37,292 nucleotides of DNA from contig JAUNNO010000005.1 of assembly GCA_030531425.1 (NCBI GenBank), forward strand, positions 4,711 to 42,002, written 5' to 3'. Both the position numbers and the translations under genes were made by a program. This stretch comes from a bacterium. Lineage in GTDB: Bacteria > Bacillota_I > Bacilli_A > RF39 > UBA660. Below are positions 1-7,938 of the stretch, in pieces (position 1 is the stretch's first letter; every line of letters begins with the position of its first letter). Below the pieces are notes generated by a model. That model did not search any database and had not been told where the DNA came from. It was given only the letters and a program-made list of their open reading frames with translations.

Positions 1-404
1 TTTAAACAACATAATTCATAATTACTTAGATTTTCATTTAGTATTATATCTTCTATTGCATTTTTATCTTTTAAATTATCTTCTAAATTTTCATTTAAAT
101 CATCTTCGTATATTTCACCCAAATCACTAATCAATATACTTGGCTTTACATATGGAGCTATATTTCCATAAGAATCTATAACTGATATTATACTTCCTAA
201 ATACATTTCTTCTTTCTCACTTGCTAGAAAGTTAAAACTAACTCGCCTCAAATAAGGAAATAAATCTTTTAAATCTTGATGGCTTAATTTAGAATTATAT
301 ATGTTATAATCTTCCACCCCACAATAAACTCTTAAAAATTTTTTTATGCTGATAGATTTAGATTTCATATCATAGCCTAAATTTTTACTTTTTATTTTTC
401 TCAT
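1..404 (-). CDS. Unrecognised protein, N-terminal part only (runs off the window edge)
   Basis: An uninterrupted frame of 134 codons starts at the ATG at 404 and leaves the window at base 1, so the C-terminus is not seen. The start is supported by a GGGGGAT ribosome binding site about seven bases upstream. The visible protein begins MRKIKSKNLGYDMKSKS, is soluble-looking, and has an acidic Asn/Asp/Glu/Leu-rich stretch after about residue 100. It has no signal peptide or membrane segment. I do not recognise the family and it does not look like an aminoacyl-tRNA synthetase. It lies directly behind a T-box leader and terminator, so it is probably controlled by charging of one tRNA, most likely threonine. 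An amino-acid-related gene such as thrS could follow it in the same operon outside the window. Confidence 0.75.
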   Translation of the reverse strand, partial: MRKIKSKNLGYDMKSKSISIKKFLRVYCGVEDYNIYNSKLSHQDLKDLFPYLRRVSFNFLASEKEEMYLGSIISVIDSYGNIAPYVKPSILISDLGEIYEDDLNENLEDNLKDKNAIEDIILNENLSNYELCCL

Positions 405-419
405 ATCTAATCCCCCGAC

Positions 420-648
420 AAAAAAAGTCCTTACACAAAGGAGCGCAAGGACTTTTACGCGGTACCATCCTAATTTATACCTTAATTATAATAACGGAAT
501 TATCCGGTTTATCTTTCGATAACAGCTCATAGGTAGTAACTAATTATTTGCTTATTTATTTCCACCAAACATAAACTCTCTTTAAAGCTAATATAATTAA
601 TCTTGTCCTAATCATGGCTTTTTACACATTTAATAATTTGATACATAT
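420..648 (-). promoter_or_regulatory. T-box riboswitch leader, probable Thr (ACU) specifier
   Basis: The minus-strand leader carries the invariant T-box sequence AGGATGGTACCGCG (458-471). It is followed by a terminator whose stem is AAAAGTCCTT/AAGGACTTTT with a U-run (420-456). Upstream are the Stem I elements GATTAGGACAAGA, AGAGAG and TTGGTGGAA. The basal helix TAGG/CCTA and upper helix TAATTAT/ATAATTA enclose an internal loop whose 3' side reads GTTACTA. By the usual pattern of codon, then A, then CCU, the specifier is ACU (535-537), which is threonine. UAC (Tyr) overlaps it and is the main alternative. The leader ends just before the ribosome binding site of the gene starting at 404. Confidence 0.88.
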
Positions 649-677
649 AGTTTAACATAATTTGCTTTTTTTGTGAA
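649..677 (-). promoter_or_regulatory. Promoter of the T-box transcript
   Basis: TTCACA (672-677), a 17-base spacer, then TAAACT (649-654) on the minus strand. It lies just after the ezrA stop codon and just before the first T-box helix. The -10 matches only 4 of 6 consensus bases. Confidence 0.5.
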
Positions 678-680
678 TAC

Positions 681-2402
681 TTATTTTTCATTTGTATATA
701 AATTTAATATTTTATTATATACTTCAATATTTATTTTACGAAGTATATTTATTGTTAGTTCAAAGGATTTTTTGTATTCTCCCTTACTAAACAATTTTTC
801 TGATAAATTTAACTGTTCATTAAGTCCTTCATAACTACTTCTATATCTATTACTATAGATTATAGCATTTTCTGCAAAGAAAGCATTTCTCATTAAATTT
901 CTTGTTTTAGTGTAAAGCTTTAATACCAAGTCTCTTGCAGTATCTACTCTAGTATTTAAAACTTCTATAGTTATTGGTTTTTTATCCAATTCTTTTACAA
1001 TTTCTCTTATCGCACTACTAGCTTCATTAAGTTCCACATAATATGAATCTGGTATTATAGGAAGCCTATATTCTCTTATCTGTAATTTAGATTCTTTTAA
1101 AACTGTTTTTATCTCTTCTAATTGTTGTCTTGCCCTAATCTCATCATCATGCATACTTCCAAATACATTCAACAGTTGATCCAATTTTCCCTCTATATGT
1201 GATAAATTATTAGAAAGGCCTTCAATTTCTTTTATTAATTTTGAATAAGCAAAAGTATTATTGAAATTTGTATGATCCTGTAAAACTTTATAATTAGAAT
1301 TTGCATCATTAAGCTCACTTCTAATTTCATTTAATAATTTAAGATCAGTATCTTTTAAATTATATATATTTTTTACATCATCTATCTGATTATATATGTC
1401 ATCAACTATTTCATTCATTTTGTTTAATTTAGTACTGTAAGCTAAAAGAGTCTCTTCGTATGATTTCCTATCAACTTTTTCTTTTTCAAATTCTTTAAAT
1501 GCATTTTCAAAATATTCAGTTAAAATTTTAAGTTCTGACAAGCTTTTATTCATATCTAGCTTCTTAGTTCTTTCAACTATTTCATCTATTTTAGAATTTA
1601 TTTCATTTAAATTATATTCTACATTAAGATAATCTAATGGATATCCATCACTTACCATTTGCTTATATGTTTCTTCTACCTGTTTTATATTCTTAGGCAA
1701 AATATTTTCAACCATAAGAACTATTGAAGGGACTTCTTCTACTACTACAGCTAAATGTTCTAATAGTTCATCTATTTCAGCAAGAAGACTACCTACTTCA
1801 GTATATTCATTATTATCCATCATGCGTTCAAACTCTTCAAACTTTTTAGAGACAACATCAAACTCATTTCCAACAACAGTTTGAAATTGACCAAACTCTT
1901 GTTTAGTTTCTTCAAATTTTTGATATAAAGTTCTATACCTTGCTTTATATCCTGTAATAGTCGTTCTATTTCTCTCTTCACTGGATGTTAAATCCTTTAT
2001 CTCTCCAAATAGAAAATCCGAATTTGTTCTAACTTTATATAATTCCATTTCAAGTTTAGCTATCTTATACATTGTACTTTTATAATCCATTTGAGATAAA
2101 GTATATTCAGCGTCTAATATCATATCTGATAATTTTGGTATTTGAGTTTCTTTTATATCTTTTAATCTTTTACTCCAACCATCATATAACGTTTTTAATT
2201 TATCATTATTCAAAAAAGATTCTACTTTAGCAAGTTCTGGAACTATAGGAGAAGTAGCTAATTTGTTTTTCTCTATTTCTAGTTTTTCTAAAGTTCTCTT
2301 GATTCTTTTATTTTTCTTATTTTGTATAAAATTTAATATGCCTATAATAAGACCTGAGCATATTAAAAATAAAGTTAACATAATAAGTGTCAAATTATCC
2401 AT
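681..2402 (-). CDS. ezrA: Septation ring formation regulator EzrA
   Basis: EzrA is a membrane-anchored, spectrin-like regulator of FtsZ ring assembly in Bacilli. The 573-residue product has one N-terminal membrane segment (about residues 4-24). A short basic stretch and a long, almost wholly helical acidic cytoplasmic region of coiled-coil repeats follow. Near the C-terminus, MRNAFFAENAIIYSNRYRS resembles the conserved EzrA patch ending in NRYRS. The family is usually about 560-575 residues, so the gene is full length. I place the start at the ATG at 2402, five bases after AGGTGG. A GTG three codons earlier lies inside that ribosome binding site and is unlikely. In B. subtilis ezrA also lies near rpsD, so the neighbourhood is partly conserved. 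Confidence 0.93.
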   Translation of the reverse strand: MDNLTLIMLTLFLICSGLIIGILNFIQNKKNKRIKRTLEKLEIEKNKLATSPIVPELAKVESFLNNDKLKTLYDGWSKRLKDIKETQIPKLSDMILDAEYTLSQMDYKSTMYKIAKLEMELYKVRTNSDFLFGEIKDLTSSEERNRTTITGYKARYRTLYQKFEETKQEFGQFQTVVGNEFDVVSKKFEEFERMMDNNEYTEVGSLLAEIDELLEHLAVVVEEVPSIVLMVENILPKNIKQVEETYKQMVSDGYPLDYLNVEYNLNEINSKIDEIVERTKKLDMNKSLSELKILTEYFENAFKEFEKEKVDRKSYEETLLAYSTKLNKMNEIVDDIYNQIDDVKNIYNLKDTDLKLLNEIRSELNDANSNYKVLQDHTNFNNTFAYSKLIKEIEGLSNNLSHIEGKLDQLLNVFGSMHDDEIRARQQLEEIKTVLKESKLQIREYRLPIIPDSYYVELNEASSAIREIVKELDKKPITIEVLNTRVDTARDLVLKLYTKTRNLMRNAFFAENAIIYSNRYRSSYEGLNEQLNLSEKLFSKGEYKKSFELTINILRKINIEVYNKILNLYTNEK

Positions 2403-2419
2403 AGGCACCACCTATTATA

Positions 2420-2449
2420 ATTATAACACAAACAAACTAAATTCGACAA
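2420..2449 (-). promoter_or_regulatory. Promoter of ezrA
   Basis: Minus strand TTGTCG (2444-2449), 18-base spacer and TATAAT (2420-2425), with an upstream TG that makes an extended -10. It lies about 20 bases before the ezrA ribosome binding site. Confidence 0.55.
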
Positions 2450-2542
2450 TATTTTTTACACAAAAAAATAATATAATTATATTTTTTTTGTTAAAAGAAA
2501 TATTTATATTATTTTAAACTATTTATAAAAATATTTATTCAA

Positions 2543-3649
2543 TTATTGAGCAAGTGGAAATTTAATTTTTCCCATATGTTTATAATTTTTTACTTTTATA
2601 TCTTTTAATTCTTTTGAATTGTCATAATCATAAAAATTATCAATACCAGGATTTACCCATAAATATGGTTTTTCTGGTTCAATTAGCAAATCAAGTATTT
2701 TTATTAATGTTTCATTATCTACTAAAGCTTTTGGATCATAATCTTTATTTTCTAATAAATAATTTTTCATTCTTATTAAATTGTCTTTTGATGTTTGCAA
2801 ATAAGATTCATAACAAGATTGTCTATTTAATTGTTCTTTTACTCCATCTACTTGATTTACATATATATGAGCATCTTTAATAGACCAATCAAGTGTTCCA
2901 GGTTCTAAATTACTAACTTTAGCAAATAAAGTTAAAAGTGTTGCATATTGTGTTACATTAAATGGAAGTCCAAGTGGAACATCACAACTTCTTTGATGTA
3001 CCCAAGCATTCAACTTTCCATTTGTAACATCCCATTCACTAGACCATACGCAAGAAGGAAGCACTGCAGTTTTAAGCCATTCATTTTGCCATAATGACAT
3101 TATCATTCTTCTATCTGTTGGATTATTTTTTATTGCATCCAATAGTTGATCAGTTAACTTATATTTATTAACAATCCACCCATAAGCTGTTCCTATAGTA
3201 TCTATAAATTCATCGCCATAAAGTTTTGCATCTTTTATTTCTTTTTCACCATCTAAAGATTTTACTTTTACCTCATTATTATCTGAATATATAATATCAC
3301 CATTTAAATCTTTAAGTGGTACTTCCTTATTAAAATCTTTACCTTTTGGATCATATATTCTGTAAATACCATCCTTATCTACTTTCCATTCATCCCATAC
3401 ATGATTTGATCTTTCTTGTAACCAATTAACATTATTAGATTGTACTTGATAAATCCAAAGTATTTCCGTTATTGCGTTTCTAAAAAATAATTGCTTTGTT
3501 TGAAGTATTGGAAATTCCTTTTGCAAATCAAAGTGAAAATTATGACTTGGAACTTTTATTGTATTAATTCCTGTTCTATTTTCTACTTCTTCCCCTTCAG
3601 TTAATATCCTTTTACATAGTTCTAAATAATCTTTATCCCACTGTGTCAT
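2543..3649 (-). CDS. thyA: Thymidylate synthase (B. subtilis ThyA / phage phi3T type)
   Basis: ThyA makes dTMP from dUMP using methylene-tetrahydrofolate. The nucleophile is Cys200 in LPSCVWSSEWDV, followed by the substrate-binding segment QRSCDVPLGLPFN (219-231). Other family motifs are DRRMIMSLW (179-187) and the C-terminal NPGIDNFYDYD...NYKHMGK. These match the B. subtilis ThyA/phi3T branch better than the E. coli type. At 368 residues it is long. Extra sequence is visible at about residues 95-150 (Lys/Asp-rich, before GTAYGW) and at about residues 275-325, so both look like lineage-specific insertions. No dihydrofolate reductase gene follows. GGAGGG six bases before the ATG supports the start. 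The gene has its own promoter and appears monocistronic. Confidence 0.93.
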   Translation of the reverse strand: MTQWDKDYLELCKRILTEGEEVENRTGINTIKVPSHNFHFDLQKEFPILQTKQLFFRNAITEILWIYQVQSNNVNWLQERSNHVWDEWKVDKDGIYRIYDPKGKDFNKEVPLKDLNGDIIYSDNNEVKVKSLDGEKEIKDAKLYGDEFIDTIGTAYGWIVNKYKLTDQLLDAIKNNPTDRRMIMSLWQNEWLKTAVLPSCVWSSEWDVTNGKLNAWVHQRSCDVPLGLPFNVTQYATLLTLFAKVSNLEPGTLDWSIKDAHIYVNQVDGVKEQLNRQSCYESYLQTSKDNLIRMKNYLLENKDYDPKALVDNETLIKILDLLIEPEKPYLWVNPGIDNFYDYDNSKELKDIKVKNYKHMGKIKFPLAQ

Positions 3650-3669
3650 ATCATACCCTCCATATTAAT

Positions 3670-3697
3670 TTTATATTAAATTAATTATCAAAGTCAA
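3670..3697 (-). promoter_or_regulatory. Promoter of thyA
   Basis: Minus strand TTGACT (3692-3697), 16-base spacer, TATAAA (3670-3675), just upstream of the thyA ribosome binding site. Confidence 0.65.
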
Positions 3698-3735
3698 CAA
3701 TATTTGCTTTTTATGTATAAAAATGTATATTTTTC

Positions 3736-3764
3736 TTGACTTTATAATAAATTAATAATATAAT
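3736..3764 (+). promoter_or_regulatory. Promoter of rpsD
   Basis: TTGACT (3736-3741), a 17-base spacer and a perfect TATAAT (3759-3764). Transcription would begin near 3771, giving a leader of about 145 bases before the rpsD start codon. Confidence 0.8.
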
Positions 3765-3770
3765 TATAAC

Positions 3771-3911
3771 TGCGAAAAAAGCAATTTCTTGATTTTTATA
3801 ACGTGTTTATTGCTTTAGTTTTATTAGTAACTAACTAGCTTATTAGTGAAAATATTAAAACAAACACCCTATAATTAGGCAAGAAATCATCTTTTCGTAA
3901 GAAAGGAGAAT
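3771..3911 (+). promoter_or_regulatory. rpsD leader with pseudoknot-like fold (candidate S4 autoregulatory site)
   Basis: AAAGCAAT (3778-3785) pairs perfectly with ATTGCTTT (3809-3816). The loop segment ATTTCTTG (3784-3791) is perfectly complementary to CAAGAAAT (3880-3887), which lies about 16 bases before the AAGGAG ribosome binding site. Together these make a hairpin-loop/downstream pairing, that is, a pseudoknot; the two helices compete only over bases 3784-3785. A third helix, ACTAA/TTAGT (3830-3847), lies between them. Ribosomal protein S4 represses its own mRNA through structured leaders in both E. coli and Bacillus, so S4 binding here is likely but inferred. Confidence 0.6.
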
Positions 3912-3915
3912 AATT

Positions 3916-4521
3916 ATGTCAAGATACACAAAATCAAGTTATCGTATAAGCCGTAGATTAGGTTTCTCTACACTAGAAACAGGTCGTGAATTAGCTAAAA
4001 AGCCTTTTGCTCCAGGAGCACATGGAAATAAAAGAGCTAAAAAATTATCTAACTATGGTGTTCAATTACAAGAAAAGCAAAAAGTTAGATTTATGTATGG
4101 CCTAAACGAAAAACAATTTAGAAAAACTTTTGAAGATGCTGGTAAAATGAAAGGTGTTCACGGTGAAAACCTATTTAAATTACTTGAATCAAGATTAGAT
4201 AACTTAGTATATCGTATTGGATTTGCTACTACAAGACGTGGAGCTAGACAACTTGTTAATCACGGTCATATAACTGTTAATGGTAAAAAAGTTAATATAC
4301 CATCATATAGATGTAAACCAAATGATATTATTGCTATGAAAGAATCTGATAAAGAGTTAAAAATTGTTAAAGAATCACTTGAAAAATTAAGTAAACGTGT
4401 TGAATTCTTAACTTATGATGAAGCTAAAATGGCTGCAAAATATGTAAGATATCCAGAAAGAACTGAATTAAACGGTGAAATCAATGATTCATTAATAGTT
4501 GAATACTACAACAGAATCTAG
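3916..4521 (+). CDS. rpsD: Small ribosomal subunit protein S4
   Basis: S4 is a primary 16S rRNA binder that nucleates assembly of the 30S body. The 201-residue protein has the conserved N-terminal block with KPFAPGAHG, the S4 RNA-binding domain (about residues 92-155, with ESRLDNLVYRIGFATTRRGARQLVNHGHITVNG), and a C-terminal YPERTE motif. The N-terminal zinc cysteines found in some S4 proteins are absent, so this is the zinc-free form. Length is normal. AAGGAG lies eight bases before the ATG. The gene is monocistronic, with its own promoter, structured leader and strong terminator, as expected for an autoregulated ribosomal gene. Confidence 0.98.
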   Translation: MSRYTKSSYRISRRLGFSTLETGRELAKKPFAPGAHGNKRAKKLSNYGVQLQEKQKVRFMYGLNEKQFRKTFEDAGKMKGVHGENLFKLLESRLDNLVYRIGFATTRRGARQLVNHGHITVNGKKVNIPSYRCKPNDIIAMKESDKELKIVKESLEKLSKRVEFLTYDEAKMAAKYVRYPERTELNGEINDSLIVEYYNRI

Positions 4522-4552
4522 AAAAAAGTTCAATTATCTGAACTTTTTTTTT
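4522..4552 (+). terminator. rpsD terminator
   Basis: AAAAAAGTTCA, loop ATTATC, TGAACTTTTTT plus extra T residues, directly after the rpsD stop codon. Confidence 0.9.
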
Positions 4553-4564
4553 GAAGTTATAAAC

Positions 4565-4593
4565 TAGACAAACACTTAATTTAATAGTATAAT
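4565..4593 (+). promoter_or_regulatory. Promoter of rnjA
   Basis: TAGACA (4565-4570), 17-base spacer, TATAAT (4588-4593), about 20 bases before the GAAAGGAGG ribosome binding site of rnjA. Confidence 0.75.
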
Positions 4594-4626
4594 TGTATAG
4601 TCAAAAACTTTAGAAAGGAGGTAATT

Positions 4627-6312
4627 ATGAGAATCAAGAATAATGAAAATGATACAAAAATTTTTGCTTTAGGTGGGCTTGGTGAAGTTGGTAAAAATAT
4701 GTATTGCATAATGACAGATAGTGAATTAATAATTACTGATGTTGGAATTACTTTTCCATCTGATGAATTGCCAGGAATAGATTATATAATACCTGACTTT
4801 ACTTTTTTAAAAAAGAATGAGAAAAAAATAAAGGCTCTTTTTATAACTCATGGCCATGAAGATCATATAGGTGGTATTCCTTTTTTACTTCAAACTGTTA
4901 ATGTTCCTTCAATTTATGCGCCTAATCAAGCAATCGGACTTATAAGGAAAAAATTAAATGAAAAAGGTATAGAATTTAAGGGGTTACATGTTTATGATGA
5001 AAATACAAAAGTAAAATTTAAAACAATGTCAGTAGATTTTTTTAGAACTACCCACTCTATTCCAGATTCACATGGAATTGTAATTCATACTCCAGATGGT
5101 GTTATTGTTACAACAGGAGATTTTAAATTTGATCTTACACCTATTGGACCTATGGCAAATATACATAAAATGGCAAGTATTGGTTCTAAAGGAGTTTCAC
5201 TACTCTTAAGTGACAGTACTAATGCCCTAAATGAAGGTATGAGTACTAGTGAATCCAAAGTAGATAAAGCATTATCACATATATTTAGTCAAGAAGATAG
5301 TAGAATTATAATAGCTACATTTGCTTCTAATATTTATAGATTAAAACATATTGTAGACACTTGTAAAAGAAATAATAGAAAAATAGCAATATTTGGTAGA
5401 AGTATGGAAAATAATATAGAAATTTCTCTAGAATCAGGATACATAAAGCATAAAGAAATCTTTATCACCCCAGAAGAAGCAAATAATCTACCTAACAAAG
5501 AAGTATGCCTACTTTGTACTGGATCCCAAGGAGAACCACTTGCAGCTTTATCTAGAATTGCAAATGGATCACATCGTCAAATAAAATTACAAGATGATGA
5601 TGTTGTCATATTTTCATCATCAGCAATACCAGGTAATGCGCTTAGTATATCTAAAATAATTAATAAACTATATTTGCAGGGTGTAAAAGTTTATACCAAT
5701 ACTTCACTAAATGATGTTCATACATCAGGTCACGGTAACCAAGAAGAATTAAAACTTATGTTAAGACTTTTTAAGCCAAAATATTTTATGCCATTCCATG
5801 GCGAATATAGAATGTTAAAATGTCATGCAGATTTAGCTATAGAATGTGGTATTCCAAAAGAAAATACATTTATCCTAGAAAATGGTGATGTCCTATCTTT
5901 AAAAAAAGGTATTATAAAAAAAGATAAACCAATTCAAGCTGGAGATGTATATGTTGATGGAAACCGTATTGGAGAAATTGGTAATGCCGTAATGCGTGAG
6001 AGAAAAATAATGTCTAGCGATGGAATTGTTATTGTAATAGCAAATATAGATACACAATCAAAAAAATTAGTTACATCTGTTAATATAACCACAAGAGGAT
6101 TTGTTCTTATACAAGAAAGTTTAAGTCTATTAAAAGAAATAGAACAAGAAGCAAATAATATAATAAATAATCGTCTTAAAATCAATTGTATTTTTTCAGA
6201 TATAAAAAATGATATAATAACTAACTTATCACAATTTATACACGAAAAAACAGGAAGATATCCTATTATAGTTCCTATTATGAACGATGTAAAAAAAGCT
6301 ACTAAACAGTAG
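4627..6312 (+). CDS. rnjA: Ribonuclease J (RNase J1 type)
   Basis: RNase J is the metallo-beta-lactamase/beta-CASP 5' exonuclease and endonuclease of Gram-positive mRNA decay. The zinc motif HGHEDH is at residues 75-80. The further metal ligands are in TTHSIPDSHG and TGDFKFD, and the beta-CASP domain (about 200-370) has ATFASNI, FGRSMEN, TGSQGEP and SGHG. The C-terminal domain ends EKTGRYPIIVPIM. At 561 residues it is full length and follows B. subtilis RNase J1 over its whole length. The start has the strong site GAAAGGAGG. The 3' end overlaps the convergent thioester-protein gene by 11 bases, and its last codons form half of the shared terminator. Confidence 0.96.
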   Translation: MRIKNNENDTKIFALGGLGEVGKNMYCIMTDSELIITDVGITFPSDELPGIDYIIPDFTFLKKNEKKIKALFITHGHEDHIGGIPFLLQTVNVPSIYAPNQAIGLIRKKLNEKGIEFKGLHVYDENTKVKFKTMSVDFFRTTHSIPDSHGIVIHTPDGVIVTTGDFKFDLTPIGPMANIHKMASIGSKGVSLLLSDSTNALNEGMSTSESKVDKALSHIFSQEDSRIIIATFASNIYRLKHIVDTCKRNNRKIAIFGRSMENNIEISLESGYIKHKEIFITPEEANNLPNKEVCLLCTGSQGEPLAALSRIANGSHRQIKLQDDDVVIFSSSAIPGNALSISKIINKLYLQGVKVYTNTSLNDVHTSGHGNQEELKLMLRLFKPKYFMPFHGEYRMLKCHADLAIECGIPKENTFILENGDVLSLKKGIIKKDKPIQAGDVYVDGNRIGEIGNAVMRERKIMSSDGIVIVIANIDTQSKKLVTSVNITTRGFVLIQESLSLLKEIEQEANNIINNRLKINCIFSDIKNDIITNLSQFIHEKTGRYPIIVPIMNDVKKATKQ

Positions 6313-6320
6313 CTTTTTTT
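6291..6320. terminator. Bidirectional terminator shared by rnjA and the thioester protein gene
   Basis: AGCTACT (6297-6303), loop AAAC, AGTAGCT (6308-6314), flanked by seven A on the left and T residues on the right, so it works in both directions. Both stop codons (6310-6312 plus, 6302-6304 minus) lie inside the stem. Confidence 0.85.
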
Positions 6321-7735
6321 GATTTTATAACTAATATAAAACCTAATAATATTAAAATAATCCAAAAATAATTTTTATTTGTTTTAACTAAAGTATTTGG
6401 TACATCTACTACCATTACTTCTTTTGTATCATAAAGATTATATATATAGTCTTTTTTTTCTTTTAAATTTAAATACAATCTTTCTACAAAATTATATCCT
6501 TTTTTTCCACTTGTTTGTACTAAATAATAATCTCCATATTCAAGTTTATCATTTATTTTACCATTTTCTGTTATATATGTTTTTAAATAATTATTACTAG
6601 AATCATATAAATCAAATTTAGCTCCATCTTCTAACTTACATCTATCATCTTTTATATATTTATATATCACTAAATTATTTTCAATAACATTTTCCATAGA
6701 AGTTATACTAATATCTTTATTACTATAATTTAAGTCTATTTCATATACATTATTATCTAATAAATAACCTAAACTAGGACTTATTTCTTTAACATAATAA
6801 TTTCCTAATTTTATATTATCTATATAAGCTATTCCTTTATCATCAGTTTTTATTGTAGTTATTAATTTATCATTATCATAAATTCCATACTCTGCTCCTT
6901 CTAGATTAGCTTCTATTCTATTCTTATTTTCACTATCTAATTTATTTATAGTTATACTTCCACTTTCTACTTTTATATCTATAGTAAAGTATTGATCTTG
7001 TACTTTTCCTGGATGAAGTAATGGTTGATATCCATCAATATAATATATTATATAATCATCTTTTACAGGACTTTCTCTTTTAAACTTAATTTTATATGTA
7101 CCTTTATCTTTAGTATTAATATAAAGCTTATTTGATTCTATATAAGAATCTATATCAGATTCAACAATACTATAATTATTTAATACATTATTTAAATCCA
7201 CTACTTCATAATTACTATTTATAGTGTATTCAAACTCTCTATTTGCAAAACTAGGTTTTAAATAATAATTATTAACTAAACGATTTATCTCCTCTACTTC
7301 ACTTTGATATTGATTATTTTTTTCTAATGTATTTGTATCTACAAAATATATATTATCTACATTAGTCTGTTCCCAAATTAAAAATTGAGTTACACCATAC
7401 CATTTAATGTCAGTGTGATTTAAATAACCATATCCATAATAAGCTATTAAATTCATTCTATCTATTTTTTCATCTGAAAAATTAAATATAGGATTATTAT
7501 AATTATATCCTTCAACAAGACCCGTTGTATACACATCTAAAAATGGATTTAGGCAATATACAAAAGTATCATCACTTCTTTTTAACATATATGGCACCCC
7601 TGTATGTGTTTGATATAAATTATCTCTATAAACTTTCATATTAGGAACCTTTTCTCCAATATAAAAACTATCTAAAGCATAACTTGAACTAATAAACATA
7701 AAAATAGTTATTAAAATAAATATAAATTTTTTCAT
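6302..7735 (-). CDS. Secreted thioester-domain (TQXA) adhesin with two Cna-B/SpaA-like repeats
   Basis: Surface thioester proteins bind host or other targets covalently through a Cys-Gln thioester. The 477-residue product has a signal peptide (1-20). A TQXA-type domain follows, with the likely thioester Cys61 (FVYCLNP) and Gln117 (VTQFLIW), separated as in the family. After a beta-rich linker (about 165-265) come two SpaA/Cna-B-like beta domains: GSITINKLDSENKNR... (about 268-355) and NNLVIYKYIKDD... (about 358-435). The C-terminus has VPNTL (445-449), a hydrophobic segment and KSKK. This resembles a sortase signal, but the usual glycine of LPxTG is leucine. The start at 7735 has AAAGGAG eight bases upstream. 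The function is inferred from domains; no sortase gene is in the window. Confidence 0.82.
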   Translation of the reverse strand: MKKFIFILITIFMFISSSYALDSFYIGEKVPNMKVYRDNLYQTHTGVPYMLKRSDDTFVYCLNPFLDVYTTGLVEGYNYNNPIFNFSDEKIDRMNLIAYYGYGYLNHTDIKWYGVTQFLIWEQTNVDNIYFVDTNTLEKNNQYQSEVEEINRLVNNYYLKPSFANREFEYTINSNYEVVDLNNVLNNYSIVESDIDSYIESNKLYINTKDKGTYKIKFKRESPVKDDYIIYYIDGYQPLLHPGKVQDQYFTIDIKVESGSITINKLDSENKNRIEANLEGAEYGIYDNDKLITTIKTDDKGIAYIDNIKLGNYYVKEISPSLGYLLDNNVYEIDLNYSNKDISITSMENVIENNLVIYKYIKDDRCKLEDGAKFDLYDSSNNYLKTYITENGKINDKLEYGDYYLVQTSGKKGYNFVERLYLNLKEKKDYIYNLYDTKEVMVVDVPNTLVKTNKNYFWIILILLGFILVIKSKKATV

Positions 7736-7754
7736 AATGCCTCCTTTCAATATA

Positions 7755-7783
7755 TTTTTATCATTTTTTATTAAATATATCAA
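7755..7783 (-). promoter_or_regulatory. Putative promoter of the thioester protein gene
   Basis: Minus strand TTGATA (7778-7783), 17-base spacer and TAAAAA (7755-7760), close to the ribosome binding site. The -10 is imperfect. Confidence 0.4.
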
Positions 7784-7894
7784 AGGACAATTTTTTATTA
7801 TATGAAAATAAAATTAAACCAAATTTAAATAATATAAATGTATTTTCTAATTTCTACATTTTAAATTACTTAAAATTAATATTTTGCAAAAAAC

Positions 7895-7931
7895 AAAAAA
7901 ACAAGTAAATTTTTTAATCACTTGTTTTTTT
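7895..7931 (-). terminator. leuS terminator
   Basis: AAAAAACAAGT (7895-7905) pairs with ACTTGTTTTTT (7920-7931) just past the leuS stop. The A/T flanks would let it also act from the other strand. Confidence 0.8.
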
Positions 7932-7938
7932 ACATTTT

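Noticed and set aside
535-540. UAC (Tyr) as the T-box specifier, suggested because tyrS lies near rpsD and ezrA in B. subtilis
   Set aside because: The codon-A-CCU register places ACU, not UAC, directly before the A preceding the closing helix. It is kept only as an alternative.
2263-2517. Plus-strand open frame over the ezrA promoter region
   Set aside because: It is made of AT-rich low-complexity codons, is antisense to ezrA's N-terminus and lacks a ribosome binding site.
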